A stretch of 64,000 nucleotides of DNA from Bacteroidales bacterium (GCA_015060445.1 SUYL01000009.1:1-64000), one strand, 5' to 3'. Counted from the stretch's first letter, positions 25,137-34,510 are shown. The notes: generated by a model not told the origin, from the letters alone. Program-made: numbers and translations.

Positions 25137-27431
25137 ATGAAAAGGGTATTCATTTTTGTATTGGCGGCGTTTGCTGCATTTCTCATGATATCCTGTGGAA
25201 CTGCAGCAGGTGGTTTTACGGAGGCAGAGAAGGAGATTATAAATGCTTCTCCCGATGATATACTCAAGGTCTTGACTGTCGGGAGTGAAGAGGAACTCTC
25301 CGTGTTGAGGAGGGTTTCAGAAGATCTTTCTCATGAGGAACTTGAGGGGGAACTTTATGGGTTGCTGGCCAGGAGAATGGTTGAGACCGTTTCAGATTCC
25401 ACTGTAGATGGTGTTGGGCTGGCCGCTCCCCAGATAGGGATAAACAGGAATATAGTGGCTGTGCAGAGGTTCGACAAGCCAGGTGCCCCGTTTGAGGTTT
25501 ATCCCAATATCTCTATTGTAGAGTATTCAGATTCGCTGGCATTGGGGCCTGAGGGGTGCCTTTCGGTTCCGGGCCGCAGACATGATGTGGAGCGTTCAAC
25601 AGGGGTTACAATCAGATATTATTCCCTTGAGGCCGGTGCTATGGTTGAGGAGAAGATTGAGGGGTTTACAGCAGTGATTTTCCAGCATGAGGTGGATCAT
25701 CTTGGAGGAGTCCTGTATATAGACCGCCTTCCCGAATTTCTTACTTATGCAGAGGAGACCATGTTCCGCAAGACCCCAAAATATGATCAGACTATGGCCT
25801 TTTTCCACCGTCTGGAGGAGTATTCTCCGATGGTTAATGTAACCTCCTTTGGAGAATCTCCACTTGGCAGGGAATTGCCCCTGGTGATTGTAGATAAGGA
25901 TGGGTTGCGTTCGCCTGAGAAGATACGTGCAAAAGGGAGGGTGATTATTCTTGTGGAGTCTTGTATCCATTCTGGGGAGCCTGATGGGAAGGATGCCTCA
26001 ATGATATTTTTGAGGGATCTGGTTGCGGGAAAGAGGAATATTGGATTGCTGGATGATGTGAGTTTCCTGTTCATTCCAATCTTCAATGTTGACGGGCATG
26101 AGAATTTTACCGCACTCAACAGAATTAACCAGAATGGTCCCGACGAGTTGGGTACCAGGAACACCTCGCAGCAGTTGAACCTTAACCGCGATTTCCTTAA
26201 GGCGGATGCCCCCGAAATGAGGGCATGGCTGCAGATGTACAACTATTGGCTTCCGGAACTCTTTATAGATGTGCATGTTACAAATGGTGCAGATTTCCAG
26301 TATGTGATGACCTACGCCATTGACAACATGACAGGCAATATGGAGCCTGGGATTACCCGTTGGAGCCGTGATGTTTATGAGAAGCAGTTGTGCGGAATGA
26401 TGGAACAGGCGGGATACCCTATATTTCCGTATGGTTCCTTCAAGAAATATAATGCTCCCGAGAGCGGTTTTGTGCCGGATACTTTTGATCCGCGCTACTC
26501 CCAGGGGTATGCTGCAGCCCATAACAGGTTGGGACTCCTCATAGAGAACCATATCTATAAGCCTTATGGCCAGAGGGTTGATGCTACCGTAAAGGCCCTC
26601 TGGGCAAGTGCCCGCATTCTGGCAGAAAATAAAGGGTCTCTGGTGGAGACTTTGGCTGCGGCTGATGCTTTTGTTTCATCCCCTGCCTCCAGAAAGGAAC
26701 CTTTCGGGTTCAGGTACAGATCTACAGAAGATTCCCCTGTGATAGTGGATTATTTGAGTTGGGGCCGTGATACCGTTTTGAGTGATTTGAGCGGTGGGGA
26801 GTGGGTTACTCATGACTATTCAGACCCAATAACCATGAGGATACCGTTCTACCCGTCTTTTGCTCCGGCGGATTCTGTGTATCTCCCTAAGGCTTATATA
26901 CTTATGCCACAATGGAAAGAGGTTGTGGATCTGCTTGCCCTCCATGGGGTGAAATACTCCGTTCTACCTGAGTCTGGAGAGGTGGAGGTGGAAACTTACC
27001 GTTATACCGGAGGAAAATTCTCTTCCCGACAAAGTGAGGGGCGCATTACGGTAACTCCACAATTTACTGCCCAGATTGAGAAACTGCAGTATCCTGCAGG
27101 GAGCATCTATATAGATATGGACCAGCCTGCTTCCAGGGTTGCCATGTGGCTCCTGGAGCCTGCCGCTCCCGGTTCCCTTACCTATTGGGGTTTCTTTAAT
27201 GTATGCGTACAGGCCGGCAACGAGTTCTGGATCCGTCCCCAGTATATGGAGGTGAAAGGGCGCGAAATGCTTGCCTCAGACCCTGCCCTGAAGGCCGAAT
27301 TTGAAAAGAAATTGCGTGAAGACCGCTCCTTTGCCTCTTCTCCTCAGGCAATTCTCGGCTACTTCTACGATATAGTCCGCAAACGTGCCCATCAGAACAA
27401 TGAACTTCATCCTGCTTGGCGTGTATTGTGA
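25137..27431 (+). CDS. Exported peptide deformylase fused to M14 metallocarboxypeptidase
   Basis: 764 residues from ATG at 25137, which has a good ribosome site (GGAGG). A lipoprotein signal ends at Cys20 (LMISC). The first domain has all three peptide deformylase motifs: GVGLAAPQ (92-99), EGCLS (139-143, metal Cys141) and HEVDH (184-188). The second has the M14 zinc site: HSGE (His278, Glu281), His380 in FIDVHV, Arg351 in LNRDF, and a candidate catalytic Glu470 in LLIENH. A beta-rich tail follows. Deformylases normally act on nascent chains in the cytosol; an exported copy joined to a carboxypeptidase would act on free N-formylated peptides outside (inference). The stop codon lies inside the left arm of a palindromic element. 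Confidence 0.85.
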   Translation: MKRVFIFVLAAFAAFLMISCGTAAGGFTEAEKEIINASPDDILKVLTVGSEEELSVLRRVSEDLSHEELEGELYGLLARRMVETVSDSTVDGVGLAAPQIGINRNIVAVQRFDKPGAPFEVYPNISIVEYSDSLALGPEGCLSVPGRRHDVERSTGVTIRYYSLEAGAMVEEKIEGFTAVIFQHEVDHLGGVLYIDRLPEFLTYAEETMFRKTPKYDQTMAFFHRLEEYSPMVNVTSFGESPLGRELPLVIVDKDGLRSPEKIRAKGRVIILVESCIHSGEPDGKDASMIFLRDLVAGKRNIGLLDDVSFLFIPIFNVDGHENFTALNRINQNGPDELGTRNTSQQLNLNRDFLKADAPEMRAWLQMYNYWLPELFIDVHVTNGADFQYVMTYAIDNMTGNMEPGITRWSRDVYEKQLCGMMEQAGYPIFPYGSFKKYNAPESGFVPDTFDPRYSQGYAAAHNRLGLLIENHIYKPYGQRVDATVKALWASARILAENKGSLVETLAAADAFVSSPASRKEPFGFRYRSTEDSPVIVDYLSWGRDTVLSDLSGGEWVTHDYSDPITMRIPFYPSFAPADSVYLPKAYILMPQWKEVVDLLALHGVKYSVLPESGEVEVETYRYTGGKFSSRQSEGRITVTPQFTAQIEKLQYPAGSIYIDMDQPASRVAMWLLEPAAPGSLTYWGFFNVCVQAGNEFWIRPQYMEVKGREMLASDPALKAEFEKKLREDRSFASSPQAILGYFYDIVRKRAHQNNELHPAWRVL

Positions 27432-27554
27432 CGTTGTCTTTTTGTACAATTGTTTGGTTTCCAAACAATTGCAAAATGAGGTGCATGGAATTTCCAGCAC
27501 CTCATTTTTTTATTTTGCTGAAAATCAGCAAAATGTACAAAATCACGTCGTGAT
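27428..27554. repeat. Cloverleaf palindromic element a (127 bp)
   Basis: The closing stem (27428-27448 with 27534-27554) has a decayed left arm. Three hairpins lie inside: ATTGTTTGG/CCAAACAAT (27449-27469), AAAATGAGGTGC/GCACCTCATTTT (27473-27508, with an added inner TGGAA/TTCCA stem) and ATTTTGCTGA/TCAGCAAAAT (27512-27534). The left arm contains the stop codon of the deformylase-peptidase gene. The right arm runs straight into the activator-like palindromes at 27555. The middle hairpin plus TTTTTTT may also end transcription. Confidence 0.85.
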
Positions 27555-27590
27555 TGTAAGATTCCCTTACACCTGTAAAGTTTCTTTACA
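27555..27590. promoter_or_regulatory. Tandem activator-like palindromes upstream of tolC
   Basis: Distal TGTAAGATTCCCTTACA (27555-27571) and proximal TGTAAAG-TTT-CTTTACA (27574-27590) have centres 19 bases apart. They lie 55 bases upstream of the -24 element. The block is nearly identical to 37417-37452. Confidence 0.75.
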
Positions 27591-27645
27591 CTTTTTATTA
27601 TGTGATTATTTATGTAAGTAACATATATACAGATTGTTAAGATGT

Positions 27646-27662
27646 TTGGCACGGGCATTGTG
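27646..27662 (+). promoter_or_regulatory. Sigma-54-like promoter of the tolC operon
   Basis: TTGGCACG-GGCA-TTGTG: a consensus -24, and a -12 of TTGT in place of TTGC, with the right GG to G(C) spacing. It lies 37 bases before the start codon. Confidence 0.75.
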
Positions 27663-27699
27663 CCAAGAGAGGGGAAAACGGTAAAAGTGTAAAGGAATT

Positions 27700-29127
27700 A
27701 TGATTAAAAAGTCAATAATATCGGTTATTTGGGGAGCGATGGCGGTGGTGATGCTGTCGGGAAGAGGTACAGTATATGCACAGGAGAAGGTTTATACCCT
27801 AAAGGAGTGTATGGAGTATGCGGTTTCCAATTCAACTCAAATGAGGATACAGCAAGCCAATACAAGGGATGCCCAAGTGGAGAGGAGGAGTGCGATACTT
27901 CAGGCGTTTACACCGGCAGTTTCAGCAGGTACTTATGCATATTACAATTTTGGACGCTCGGTGGATCCGGAGACCAATACCTATAAATCTACAACATCGT
28001 TCCAGAACGGTTATTCGGCCTCGGGTTCCATAACCCTTTTCAATGGGTTTGAAGCGTTGAACAACCTTAAAATCTCCAAAACTGCCGCCGCTATGGGGCT
28101 GAGCCTGGAGCAGCAGACAAGGGACGGGATTTGCCTGGCCACAATGGAGGCTTACTATAATGTCATTTACCATCACCAGATGTGCAAGGCATTGACTCAG
28201 GAGGTGGAGGCTGCAGCCAAGGCGGCCCATCTTGCAAAAAGGGAAGAGGAACTGGGGAGGAAAGGTTATGCGGATGTGGTGCAGATTGAGGCTGATCTTG
28301 CAGCAAAGGAGTACAGGCTTACCACTACCAGAAATATGTACAACGATGCCCTGATGACTCTTAAAGATGTGATGTTCTGGCCTTTGGATGAGGAACTGAA
28401 TATAGATTTTACCATTGCAGATGACTCCCTGCTTGCAAATGCGGAAGAGTTGGTGTATGGCGGTTCATTGGATGATTGTCGGGAAGAAATTATTGAAAAT
28501 GCGGTGAATAACCTTCCTGCAGCAGCATTGGCAAAAGGGGAGATGATGAATGCCAAACGGGCACTCAGCACCGCCAGGATGCAGTTGCTCCCCTCTTTAA
28601 GCCTCAATGGCGGTTGGAGTACCAGTTATTTCACTTATCCCGACGAAAAAGGTTACAAGGCAGTCCCTTTCAAGGACCAGTTCTCAAATAATATGGGTGA
28701 ATATATACAATTGTCTATGTCTATACCTATTTATGGTCGTCTGAACAGACAGGCAAACATTTCACGCAAGAAAAATGCATATGTGAGGGCAACAGCCCAG
28801 TATGAGCAGAAAACGAGGGAGATAGAGGCGGAAGTAACTCGTGCCCTTCAGGATAAGGAAGGTGCCCAGGCGGCTCTGCTGCAGGCTTGCAGGCAAGCCG
28901 AAGTTCAGCAGGAGGCTTACAAATACAGTACCCGAAAGTTTGAGCAAGGGCTGATTTCCCCTATTGAATACCAGACCTCTTCCGGCAACTGGCTTGCAGC
29001 CAAAGCCGAACAGATCAACGCATTGCTAATGTTTTATTTGAAGAGTAGTGTTGTGGAGTATTACAGCGGCGTACCTTACCTGGAGCAGAAAGTCGGTGAC
29101 CGACTTAACTCGGGGACCGAGTTTTAA
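27700..29127 (+). CDS. TolC-family outer membrane efflux protein
   Basis: 475 residues with a signal peptide ending near VYAQ. The long helical barrel has two repeats, with YTLKECMEYAVSNSTQMRI at the start and FTPAVSAGTYAYYNFGRS and LLPSLSLNGGWSTSYF as the strand segments of each half. It forms the outer membrane duct for the HlyD-like adaptor that follows. The start has AAAGGAATT upstream; the half site GTGTAAAG overlaps this ribosome-site region. The end of the gene contains two back-to-back palindromes (29090-29123). It is the first gene of the sigma-54-like operon. Confidence 0.92.
   Translation: MIKKSIISVIWGAMAVVMLSGRGTVYAQEKVYTLKECMEYAVSNSTQMRIQQANTRDAQVERRSAILQAFTPAVSAGTYAYYNFGRSVDPETNTYKSTTSFQNGYSASGSITLFNGFEALNNLKISKTAAAMGLSLEQQTRDGICLATMEAYYNVIYHHQMCKALTQEVEAAAKAAHLAKREEELGRKGYADVVQIEADLAAKEYRLTTTRNMYNDALMTLKDVMFWPLDEELNIDFTIADDSLLANAEELVYGGSLDDCREEIIENAVNNLPAAALAKGEMMNAKRALSTARMQLLPSLSLNGGWSTSYFTYPDEKGYKAVPFKDQFSNNMGEYIQLSMSIPIYGRLNRQANISRKKNAYVRATAQYEQKTREIEAEVTRALQDKEGAQAALLQACRQAEVQQEAYKYSTRKFEQGLISPIEYQTSSGNWLAAKAEQINALLMFYLKSSVVEYYSGVPYLEQKVGDRLNSGTEF
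29090..29123. repeat. Twin palindromes at the tolC/hlyD junction
   Basis: AAGTCGGT-G-ACCGACTT (29090-29106) is followed directly by AACTCGG-GGA-CCGAGTT (29107-29123), in the last codons of tolC. The second shares AACTCGGGGACCGA with the reverse complement of the repeats at 39911-39951. Confidence 0.75.
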
Positions 29128-29160
29128 AAATTGATTTTGAAAAATAATAAAATTTGTTAT

Positions 29161-30417
29161 ATGGATAAGATTATAGAAAAGAAGAAAGGTTTGGCGGCGG
29201 CGTTTACCGGAAGGGCTTTGCCGTATTGGTTGGGGGCATTTGTTGTGGTTTTTGTCTTGTGGCTAATATTTAGGGACAATTCAAGTACTTTGAGGGTGAA
29301 TGGAGAGACACTTTCGTATGGGAATGTGGTCAGAGGGGAGTTCAATGATTATATAAGGGTTACAGGGCAGGTGCAGCCTATGACAACAATACATATATCA
29401 CCTCTTGAGGGTGGAGTTGTGCAGGAGATTGTTACGGAAGAAGGTTCAAAAGTAAAGAAGGGGGATGTGATTCTGGTGCTGAGCAATGAGAGCCTCGATC
29501 TCCAGATTCTCAACTCGGAGGCTGAACTGGCGGAGAAAGAGAACATACTCCGCAATACCATGATCTCAATGGAGCAGCAGAAGTTGAGCGTGCATCAGGA
29601 GATGCTCCAGTTGAGGATTGAGGTGCGAAGGAGCCGCAGGGCTTATGAGAGTGCCAAGGAATTGTATGCGGAGAAACTTATTTCCCGAGAGGAGTGGCTG
29701 AAGGCTGAGGAGGATTTCATGCTGGCGTCGGACCGTCTGGAACTGGTGGAGACACGTGCCAAACAGGACAGCCTGTACAGGGATGTTGAGATTACCCAGA
29801 TGAGGGAGAGTCTGGACAATATGCGCCTTAATATGAGGATGATCCGCAAGAGAAAGGAGAATCTTACCATAAAGGCCCCTATAGATGGGGAACTTGGTTT
29901 GCTGGATGTTGCTCTTGGACAGAGTATTGCGGCCGGTACCAAGGTGGGGCAGATAAACAATTTGGATTCCTATAAGATTGAGGCACTTGTGGATGAGCAT
30001 TATATAGACAGGGTAACTGCTGGCCTCATGGCCCAATTTGAGAGACAGGACGAGAAATACAATACTGTTATCCGCAAGGTTTATCCGGAGGTGCGTGACG
30101 GCAAGTTCAAGACCGATTTCAAATTCAGCGGGGAGCAGCCTGCCAACATCCGTACCGGCCAGACCTATTACCTGAACCTTCAGTTGGGCCAGCCTGAGGA
30201 GGCGGTTATGATACCTCGCGGAACATTCTACCAGAAAACAGGGGGCCGTTGGATCTATGTAGTCTCAGAAGACGGAACCAGCGCCGTAAAACGCCCAATC
30301 CGTATTGGCCGCCAGAACCCTCAATACTACGAGGTACTTGAAGGCCTGGAGCCTGGCGAAAGGGTTGTAGTAAGCGGGTATGACAACTTTGGGGACAATG
30401 AATTATTAGTGTTTTAA
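29161..30417 (+). CDS. HlyD/RND-type membrane fusion protein
   Basis: 418 residues from ATG at 29161. One N-terminal helix (about 18-36) anchors it in the inner membrane. A lipoyl-like half site (VEGGVVQEIVTEEGSKVKKGD type, seen here as SPLEGGVVQEIVTEEG) precedes a long coiled-coil hairpin (about 125-225) and the second half IKAPIDGELGLLDVALGQ. Beta-barrel and membrane-proximal domains end the protein. It links inner membrane permeases to TolC. Its stop codon overlaps the first base of palindromic element b. Confidence 0.9.
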   Translation: MDKIIEKKKGLAAAFTGRALPYWLGAFVVVFVLWLIFRDNSSTLRVNGETLSYGNVVRGEFNDYIRVTGQVQPMTTIHISPLEGGVVQEIVTEEGSKVKKGDVILVLSNESLDLQILNSEAELAEKENILRNTMISMEQQKLSVHQEMLQLRIEVRRSRRAYESAKELYAEKLISREEWLKAEEDFMLASDRLELVETRAKQDSLYRDVEITQMRESLDNMRLNMRMIRKRKENLTIKAPIDGELGLLDVALGQSIAAGTKVGQINNLDSYKIEALVDEHYIDRVTAGLMAQFERQDEKYNTVIRKVYPEVRDGKFKTDFKFSGEQPANIRTGQTYYLNLQLGQPEEAVMIPRGTFYQKTGGRWIYVVSEDGTSAVKRPIRIGRQNPQYYEVLEGLEPGERVVVSGYDNFGDNELLVF

Positions 30418-30533
30418 TCACGTCGCAATTTTGTACAATTTGCTGAAAATTAAGTATGTAGTAAATGAAGGTTTTTTAAGGTGATTTTTTAATAGTTTGA
30501 TTCTGAGTTAATTGTACAAAATTGTGACGTGAT
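30417..30533. repeat. Palindromic element b (117 bp)
   Basis: Outer arms of 24 bp (30417-30440 with 30510-30533), ATCACGTCGC... with one G-T pair. The interior is AT-rich without clear hairpins and nearly identical to element c. It starts at the last base of the adaptor stop codon and ends 12 bases before the next gene. Confidence 0.85.
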
Positions 30534-30545
30534 AATAGAAAAACT

Positions 30546-32936
30546 ATGCTTAAGAACTTTTTGATGACACTCAAACGCTACAAGGTGGCGGGGATGTTGA
30601 ATATACTGGGACTTACTTTGGCGTTCACAGCGTTTTATGTGATAGCGTCGCAGGTGTGGTATTCTGTAACCTACAACAGACCGTTGAAGGATTCGGATAG
30701 GGTGTATATGATTTCGGCACTGTGGGGTGGTTCTTTCGGGGAGGAAAATGCGGAATGGAGTTCCAGTTCGCCAAATCCTGTAACCCGAGAAACGGTGGAG
30801 ATGTTTCCGCAGGCTGAAACGTTTACCCACTTCAGGGAATATATGCAGCCCCATAGGGTATGGGGAAAAACAGTACAGGGAGATTTCCAGAAGTACAATA
30901 TGGGCAGTTATGATATGTCTCCCGACGGTTTGGAGGTATTTGGATTTGATATAATTGCCGGGGATGCCATGCAGATTGCCCAGCCCAATACTGTTGTAAT
31001 TTCCGAGAGTGCAGCCGGCAGGATGAGTATAGGAGTGGGAGAGCAAATCTGGTTTGAGGGGGGAGAGTGGAACAGCAATATGAAACCGGAACTTCCGCAG
31101 ACCGTTGTGGCAATTTTCAAGGATTTCCCAAAGAATACTTTTCTGTATAACCACCATGTGTTCAGAAGTGACAATTGCAAAGATGGGAGTGGTAACAACA
31201 ATTGGAACTACAATCATTATGTGAAACTTGAAGAGGATGCGGATATAGAGCTGTTCAAGAAAATCTGGATGGACAAGTATGCACAGTGGATGTTGGGAAT
31301 GGTTGAAGAGTGGAAAGTGAAGTATCCCGACGAAGAAATTTATGAGGAGGGTGATGAGATCCTGCCAATTAGACTTATCCCTTTAGATAAAATGTATTAT
31401 GAAGGGAATCTCAACAGTGCCAATTATGAAGCCGGTACTGTGGGCTCCACAGTTACCCTTGCAGCTATAGCATTGCTGATTGTGGTTATAGCATTCATAA
31501 ATTTTGTCAATTTCTTCATGGCACTTGTACCTGTAAGGATGCGCTCTGTAAATATCTGCAAGGTATTTGGCGCAGGGCAGGGTGTCTTGAGGCTCAATTT
31601 CCTTTTTGAGGCTATAGGGCTGGTAGTTGTAGCATTTTTATTGGCCCTGGCTATTATACAGGCTTTGCAGGGAAGTTTCATTACAGAGTATGTAACATCA
31701 TCCCTTGCCTTAAAAGACAATATTGCCGTGTTGCTCATCATTTTGGTATTGATGCTTTTGTTGGCAGTTATTTCTGCAATTTACCCAGCCTTTTTCATTA
31801 CAAGATTCAATGCTTCTCTGGCGGTGAAGGGTGGATATGCCAATTCTTTGTCGGGAAGGAGAATGAGGACAATTTTGGCAGGCTTCCAGTTTTCTGTGGC
31901 TATGGTGCTCATTATTGTGGCTGCCTCTTTCTGGATGCAGTACAAGTATATGGCCAACTTTGATATTGGGCTGGAGAGGGAGAATATTCTTACTTTTACT
32001 GCGTTTGATGTGCGTAAAAGCGGGGAGGCTGTGGTGGAGAAGTTGCAGCAGTACCCCCAGGTGGAAGACGTTACAGCGTGTACCAGCCCTATTACAAAGA
32101 CCTGGAGCAGATGGGGCAAGGTTTATAACGGTAAAGAATATATGTTGAATGTCTGGAGTGTAAGGTGGAACTTGCCGGAGTTTTTTGGAATAGGAGTTGT
32201 GGAAGGTGAGGGCTTTACAGAGCAGTCGCATAGTAGGGGAGATATGTTGATTACAAAGAAACTGCATGCTGAAGTAGGTATTCCGTTAGGACACGTGGAA
32301 AATAATTATACGGCCGTTGGAGTTATTAAGGATGTGAAACTTGCCCCTGCAAATGATGGTATATCCTATATAGCGCTATATTGTGGCCCACATGGATGGG
32401 GTACCTATTATATCCGCTTGCGGCCAGGGGCAGATATAGCTGCTTTCTCCAAATATGTGAAGGAACTGGTACAGGAGTTTGCTCCGGGAGCCGACGAACC
32501 GGAGGTTGAGTTCTTTGATCAGGCAATAGGAAACCTCTATAATTCCACAAAAAAGTCTGCCGTTACCATTGCACTTTTTGCTCTGTTGGCAGTAGTTATA
32601 GCCCTTATGGGTGTATTTGGAATTGTGATGTTTGAAACCCAGCACCGCCGCAGCGAGATTGCCATCCGCAAGGTTTACGGTGCAGAGCCGGCCCAACTAG
32701 TGGGGATGCTCAACAACCGCTATGTGTTTACAGTCATTGTATGTTTCATCATTGCCGCCCCTGTTGCATGGATTGTTGTTTCCCGATGGCTGGAACAGTT
32801 TGCCAACCGCATTGCAATGCCTTGGTGGATTTTCCTGGCCTCACTGGCAGCAGTACTTGTTGTAACCATTGGCCTGGTAACCCTCCGCTCCTGGAGAGCC
32901 GCATGTGAAAATCCGGCGGAGGTAGTGAGGCAGTAA
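30546..32936 (+). CDS. ABC transporter permease, MacB-like
   Basis: 796 residues with the duplicated layout: helix (about 16-38), periplasmic domain, three helices (about 300-425), a helix near 440-462, a second periplasmic domain and three C-terminal helices. The shared link is LAVKGGYANSLSGRRMRT, and the FtsX tail motif is RRSEIAIRKVYGA. It likely works with TolC, the adaptor and the single ATPase at 39994. It is third in the tolC operon, with element b in front and element c behind. Confidence 0.9.
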   Translation: MLKNFLMTLKRYKVAGMLNILGLTLAFTAFYVIASQVWYSVTYNRPLKDSDRVYMISALWGGSFGEENAEWSSSSPNPVTRETVEMFPQAETFTHFREYMQPHRVWGKTVQGDFQKYNMGSYDMSPDGLEVFGFDIIAGDAMQIAQPNTVVISESAAGRMSIGVGEQIWFEGGEWNSNMKPELPQTVVAIFKDFPKNTFLYNHHVFRSDNCKDGSGNNNWNYNHYVKLEEDADIELFKKIWMDKYAQWMLGMVEEWKVKYPDEEIYEEGDEILPIRLIPLDKMYYEGNLNSANYEAGTVGSTVTLAAIALLIVVIAFINFVNFFMALVPVRMRSVNICKVFGAGQGVLRLNFLFEAIGLVVVAFLLALAIIQALQGSFITEYVTSSLALKDNIAVLLIILVLMLLLAVISAIYPAFFITRFNASLAVKGGYANSLSGRRMRTILAGFQFSVAMVLIIVAASFWMQYKYMANFDIGLERENILTFTAFDVRKSGEAVVEKLQQYPQVEDVTACTSPITKTWSRWGKVYNGKEYMLNVWSVRWNLPEFFGIGVVEGEGFTEQSHSRGDMLITKKLHAEVGIPLGHVENNYTAVGVIKDVKLAPANDGISYIALYCGPHGWGTYYIRLRPGADIAAFSKYVKELVQEFAPGADEPEVEFFDQAIGNLYNSTKKSAVTIALFALLAVVIALMGVFGIVMFETQHRRSEIAIRKVYGAEPAQLVGMLNNRYVFTVIVCFIIAAPVAWIVVSRWLEQFANRIAMPWWIFLASLAAVLVVTIGLVTLRSWRAACENPAEVVRQ

Positions 32937-32945
32937 CTAATTTTA

Positions 32946-33062
32946 ATCACGTCGCATTTTTGTACAATTTGCTGAAAATTAAGTATGTAGTAAATAAAGG
33001 TTTTTTAAGGTGATTTTTTAATAGTTTGATTCTGAGTTGATTGTACAAAAATGCGACGTGAT
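32946..33062. repeat. Palindromic element c (117 bp)
   Basis: Perfect 23-bp outer arms (32946-32968 with 33040-33062). The interior matches element b apart from a few bases. The arm differs from b by an A-to-T change that is matched by T-to-A in the other arm. It lies between the permease stop and the response regulator promoter, flanked by TA on both sides. Confidence 0.88.
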
Positions 33063-33073
33063 TAAAAAAATTG

Positions 33074-33081
33074 TATATTTG
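33074..33081 (+). promoter_or_regulatory. -7 box directly before the NtrC-type gene
   Basis: TATATTTG ends 7 bases before the ATG at 33089, so the mRNA would be leaderless or nearly so. No TTTG at -33 spacing was found. It suggests constitutive expression of the regulator apart from the sigma-54-like operons. Confidence 0.55.
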
Positions 33082-33088
33082 CGTAATT

Positions 33089-34510
33089 ATGGCAACAAAG
33101 ACTAAAGGGAAAATATTGGTTGTTGATGACAATGCAGGGATAAGGGGGGCACTGAAGGTGCTGCTCCCTTTGCATTTTGAGCAGGTGGAACTGATTGCCT
33201 CACCAAAGGAACTTATGGCAAAGATGAACCAGTTCAGGCCAAATGTGGTGCTGCTGGACATGAATTTCCATACAGATATAAATACCGGGAACGAGGGGCT
33301 GTACTGGGTGGCGGAACTCAAGAAGTATTTTCCGCAGACTGAGGTTGTCCTCTTTACAGCGTATGCCGATATCCAGTTGGCGGTGGAGGGGATGAAGCGC
33401 GGGGCGTTTGATTTTGTTGTAAAGCCATGGGATAATGCAAAACTTGTGGAGATACTTGCCAAGGCGGTGGAGAAGAACCGCAAGGAGCAGAAACAGAGCC
33501 CTCAGCAGGTTCAGCAACAGGTTCTTCCCGACAAAATGATCTGGGGAGAGTCTCCGCAGATGCAGGCAATACGGAGGACAGTGGAGAAGATTGCCCCTAC
33601 AGAAGCCACAGTGCTCATTACCGGAGAGAACGGTACAGGAAAGGATGTCCTTGCAGGGGAGATTCACAGCAGGAGCAGCAGATGCAGCAGGCAGATGGTG
33701 AGCGTGGATGTTGGAGCCCTCACCGAGACCCTTTTTGAAAGCGAACTGTTCGGGCATGTGAAAGGGGCCTTTACGGATGCCCATGCAGACCATACCGGCA
33801 AGTTTGAGCAGGCCAACGGTGGAACCCTCTTTCTGGATGAAATAGGTAATATCCCAATCCATCTGCAGGGGAAACTCCTGAGGGTGCTGCAGAACAGGTG
33901 CATTACCAGAGTGGGAGATACCCGTCAGATTCCTATAGATATCCGCCTGATTTGTGCCACCAATATGGATCTGGAGCAGATGATCAGGGACGGCAAGTTC
34001 AGGGAAGACCTTTACTACCGCATAAATACCATGCATATTGTATTGCCTTCATTGAGGGAGCGTATGGATGAGATCAAGCATCTGGCAGAGCAGTTCATGA
34101 CAAGATATGCCCAGAAATACGGGAGGAATGTGAAACACATAGACCATCAGGCACTCTCGGCCCTAAAACTCCACCGCTGGAGGGGAAACATTAGGGAACT
34201 CAAGAATGCAATTGAAAAGGCTGTTATTATGAGTGAAGGGGAGACTCTTACCCTCCAGGATCTGCAGATGAGCATTTCTCTTCCCGACAACTCCCTATCT
34301 TCCCACAGTCCAATGTCTTTGGGTGGTGGAGCATCGCATGCACAAGGAAAAGGGGAACAGGAATATAACGGGGAGACCCTTGAAATGCAGGAGGAGAGGA
34401 CAATCCGGGCAGCAATGGAGAAATGCGGAGGCAATCTCTCCCTGGTTGCCAAGACCCTCAACATCTCCCGTCCTACATTGTACTCAAAATTGAAAAAATA
34501 CAACATTTGA
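33089..34510 (+). CDS. NtrC-family sigma-54-dependent response regulator
   Basis: 473 residues from ATG at 33089. The receiver domain has Asp57 in VVLLDMNF, a Thr in LFTAYA and Lys in VVKPWD. The AAA+ domain has Walker A GENGTGKD (179-186), the sigma-54 contact loop GAFTDA (226-231, in place of the textbook GAFTGA) and Walker B GGTLFLDEIGN. A Fis-type helix-turn-helix is near the C terminus (NLSLVAKTLNISRPTLYSKL). It very probably binds the TGTAAAG-N3-CTTTACA sites and activates the four sigma-54-like promoters (inference). The kinase gene follows after 8 bases. Confidence 0.93.
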   Translation: MATKTKGKILVVDDNAGIRGALKVLLPLHFEQVELIASPKELMAKMNQFRPNVVLLDMNFHTDINTGNEGLYWVAELKKYFPQTEVVLFTAYADIQLAVEGMKRGAFDFVVKPWDNAKLVEILAKAVEKNRKEQKQSPQQVQQQVLPDKMIWGESPQMQAIRRTVEKIAPTEATVLITGENGTGKDVLAGEIHSRSSRCSRQMVSVDVGALTETLFESELFGHVKGAFTDAHADHTGKFEQANGGTLFLDEIGNIPIHLQGKLLRVLQNRCITRVGDTRQIPIDIRLICATNMDLEQMIRDGKFREDLYYRINTMHIVLPSLRERMDEIKHLAEQFMTRYAQKYGRNVKHIDHQALSALKLHRWRGNIRELKNAIEKAVIMSEGETLTLQDLQMSISLPDNSLSSHSPMSLGGGASHAQGKGEQEYNGETLEMQEERTIRAAMEKCGGNLSLVAKTLNISRPTLYSKLKKYNI

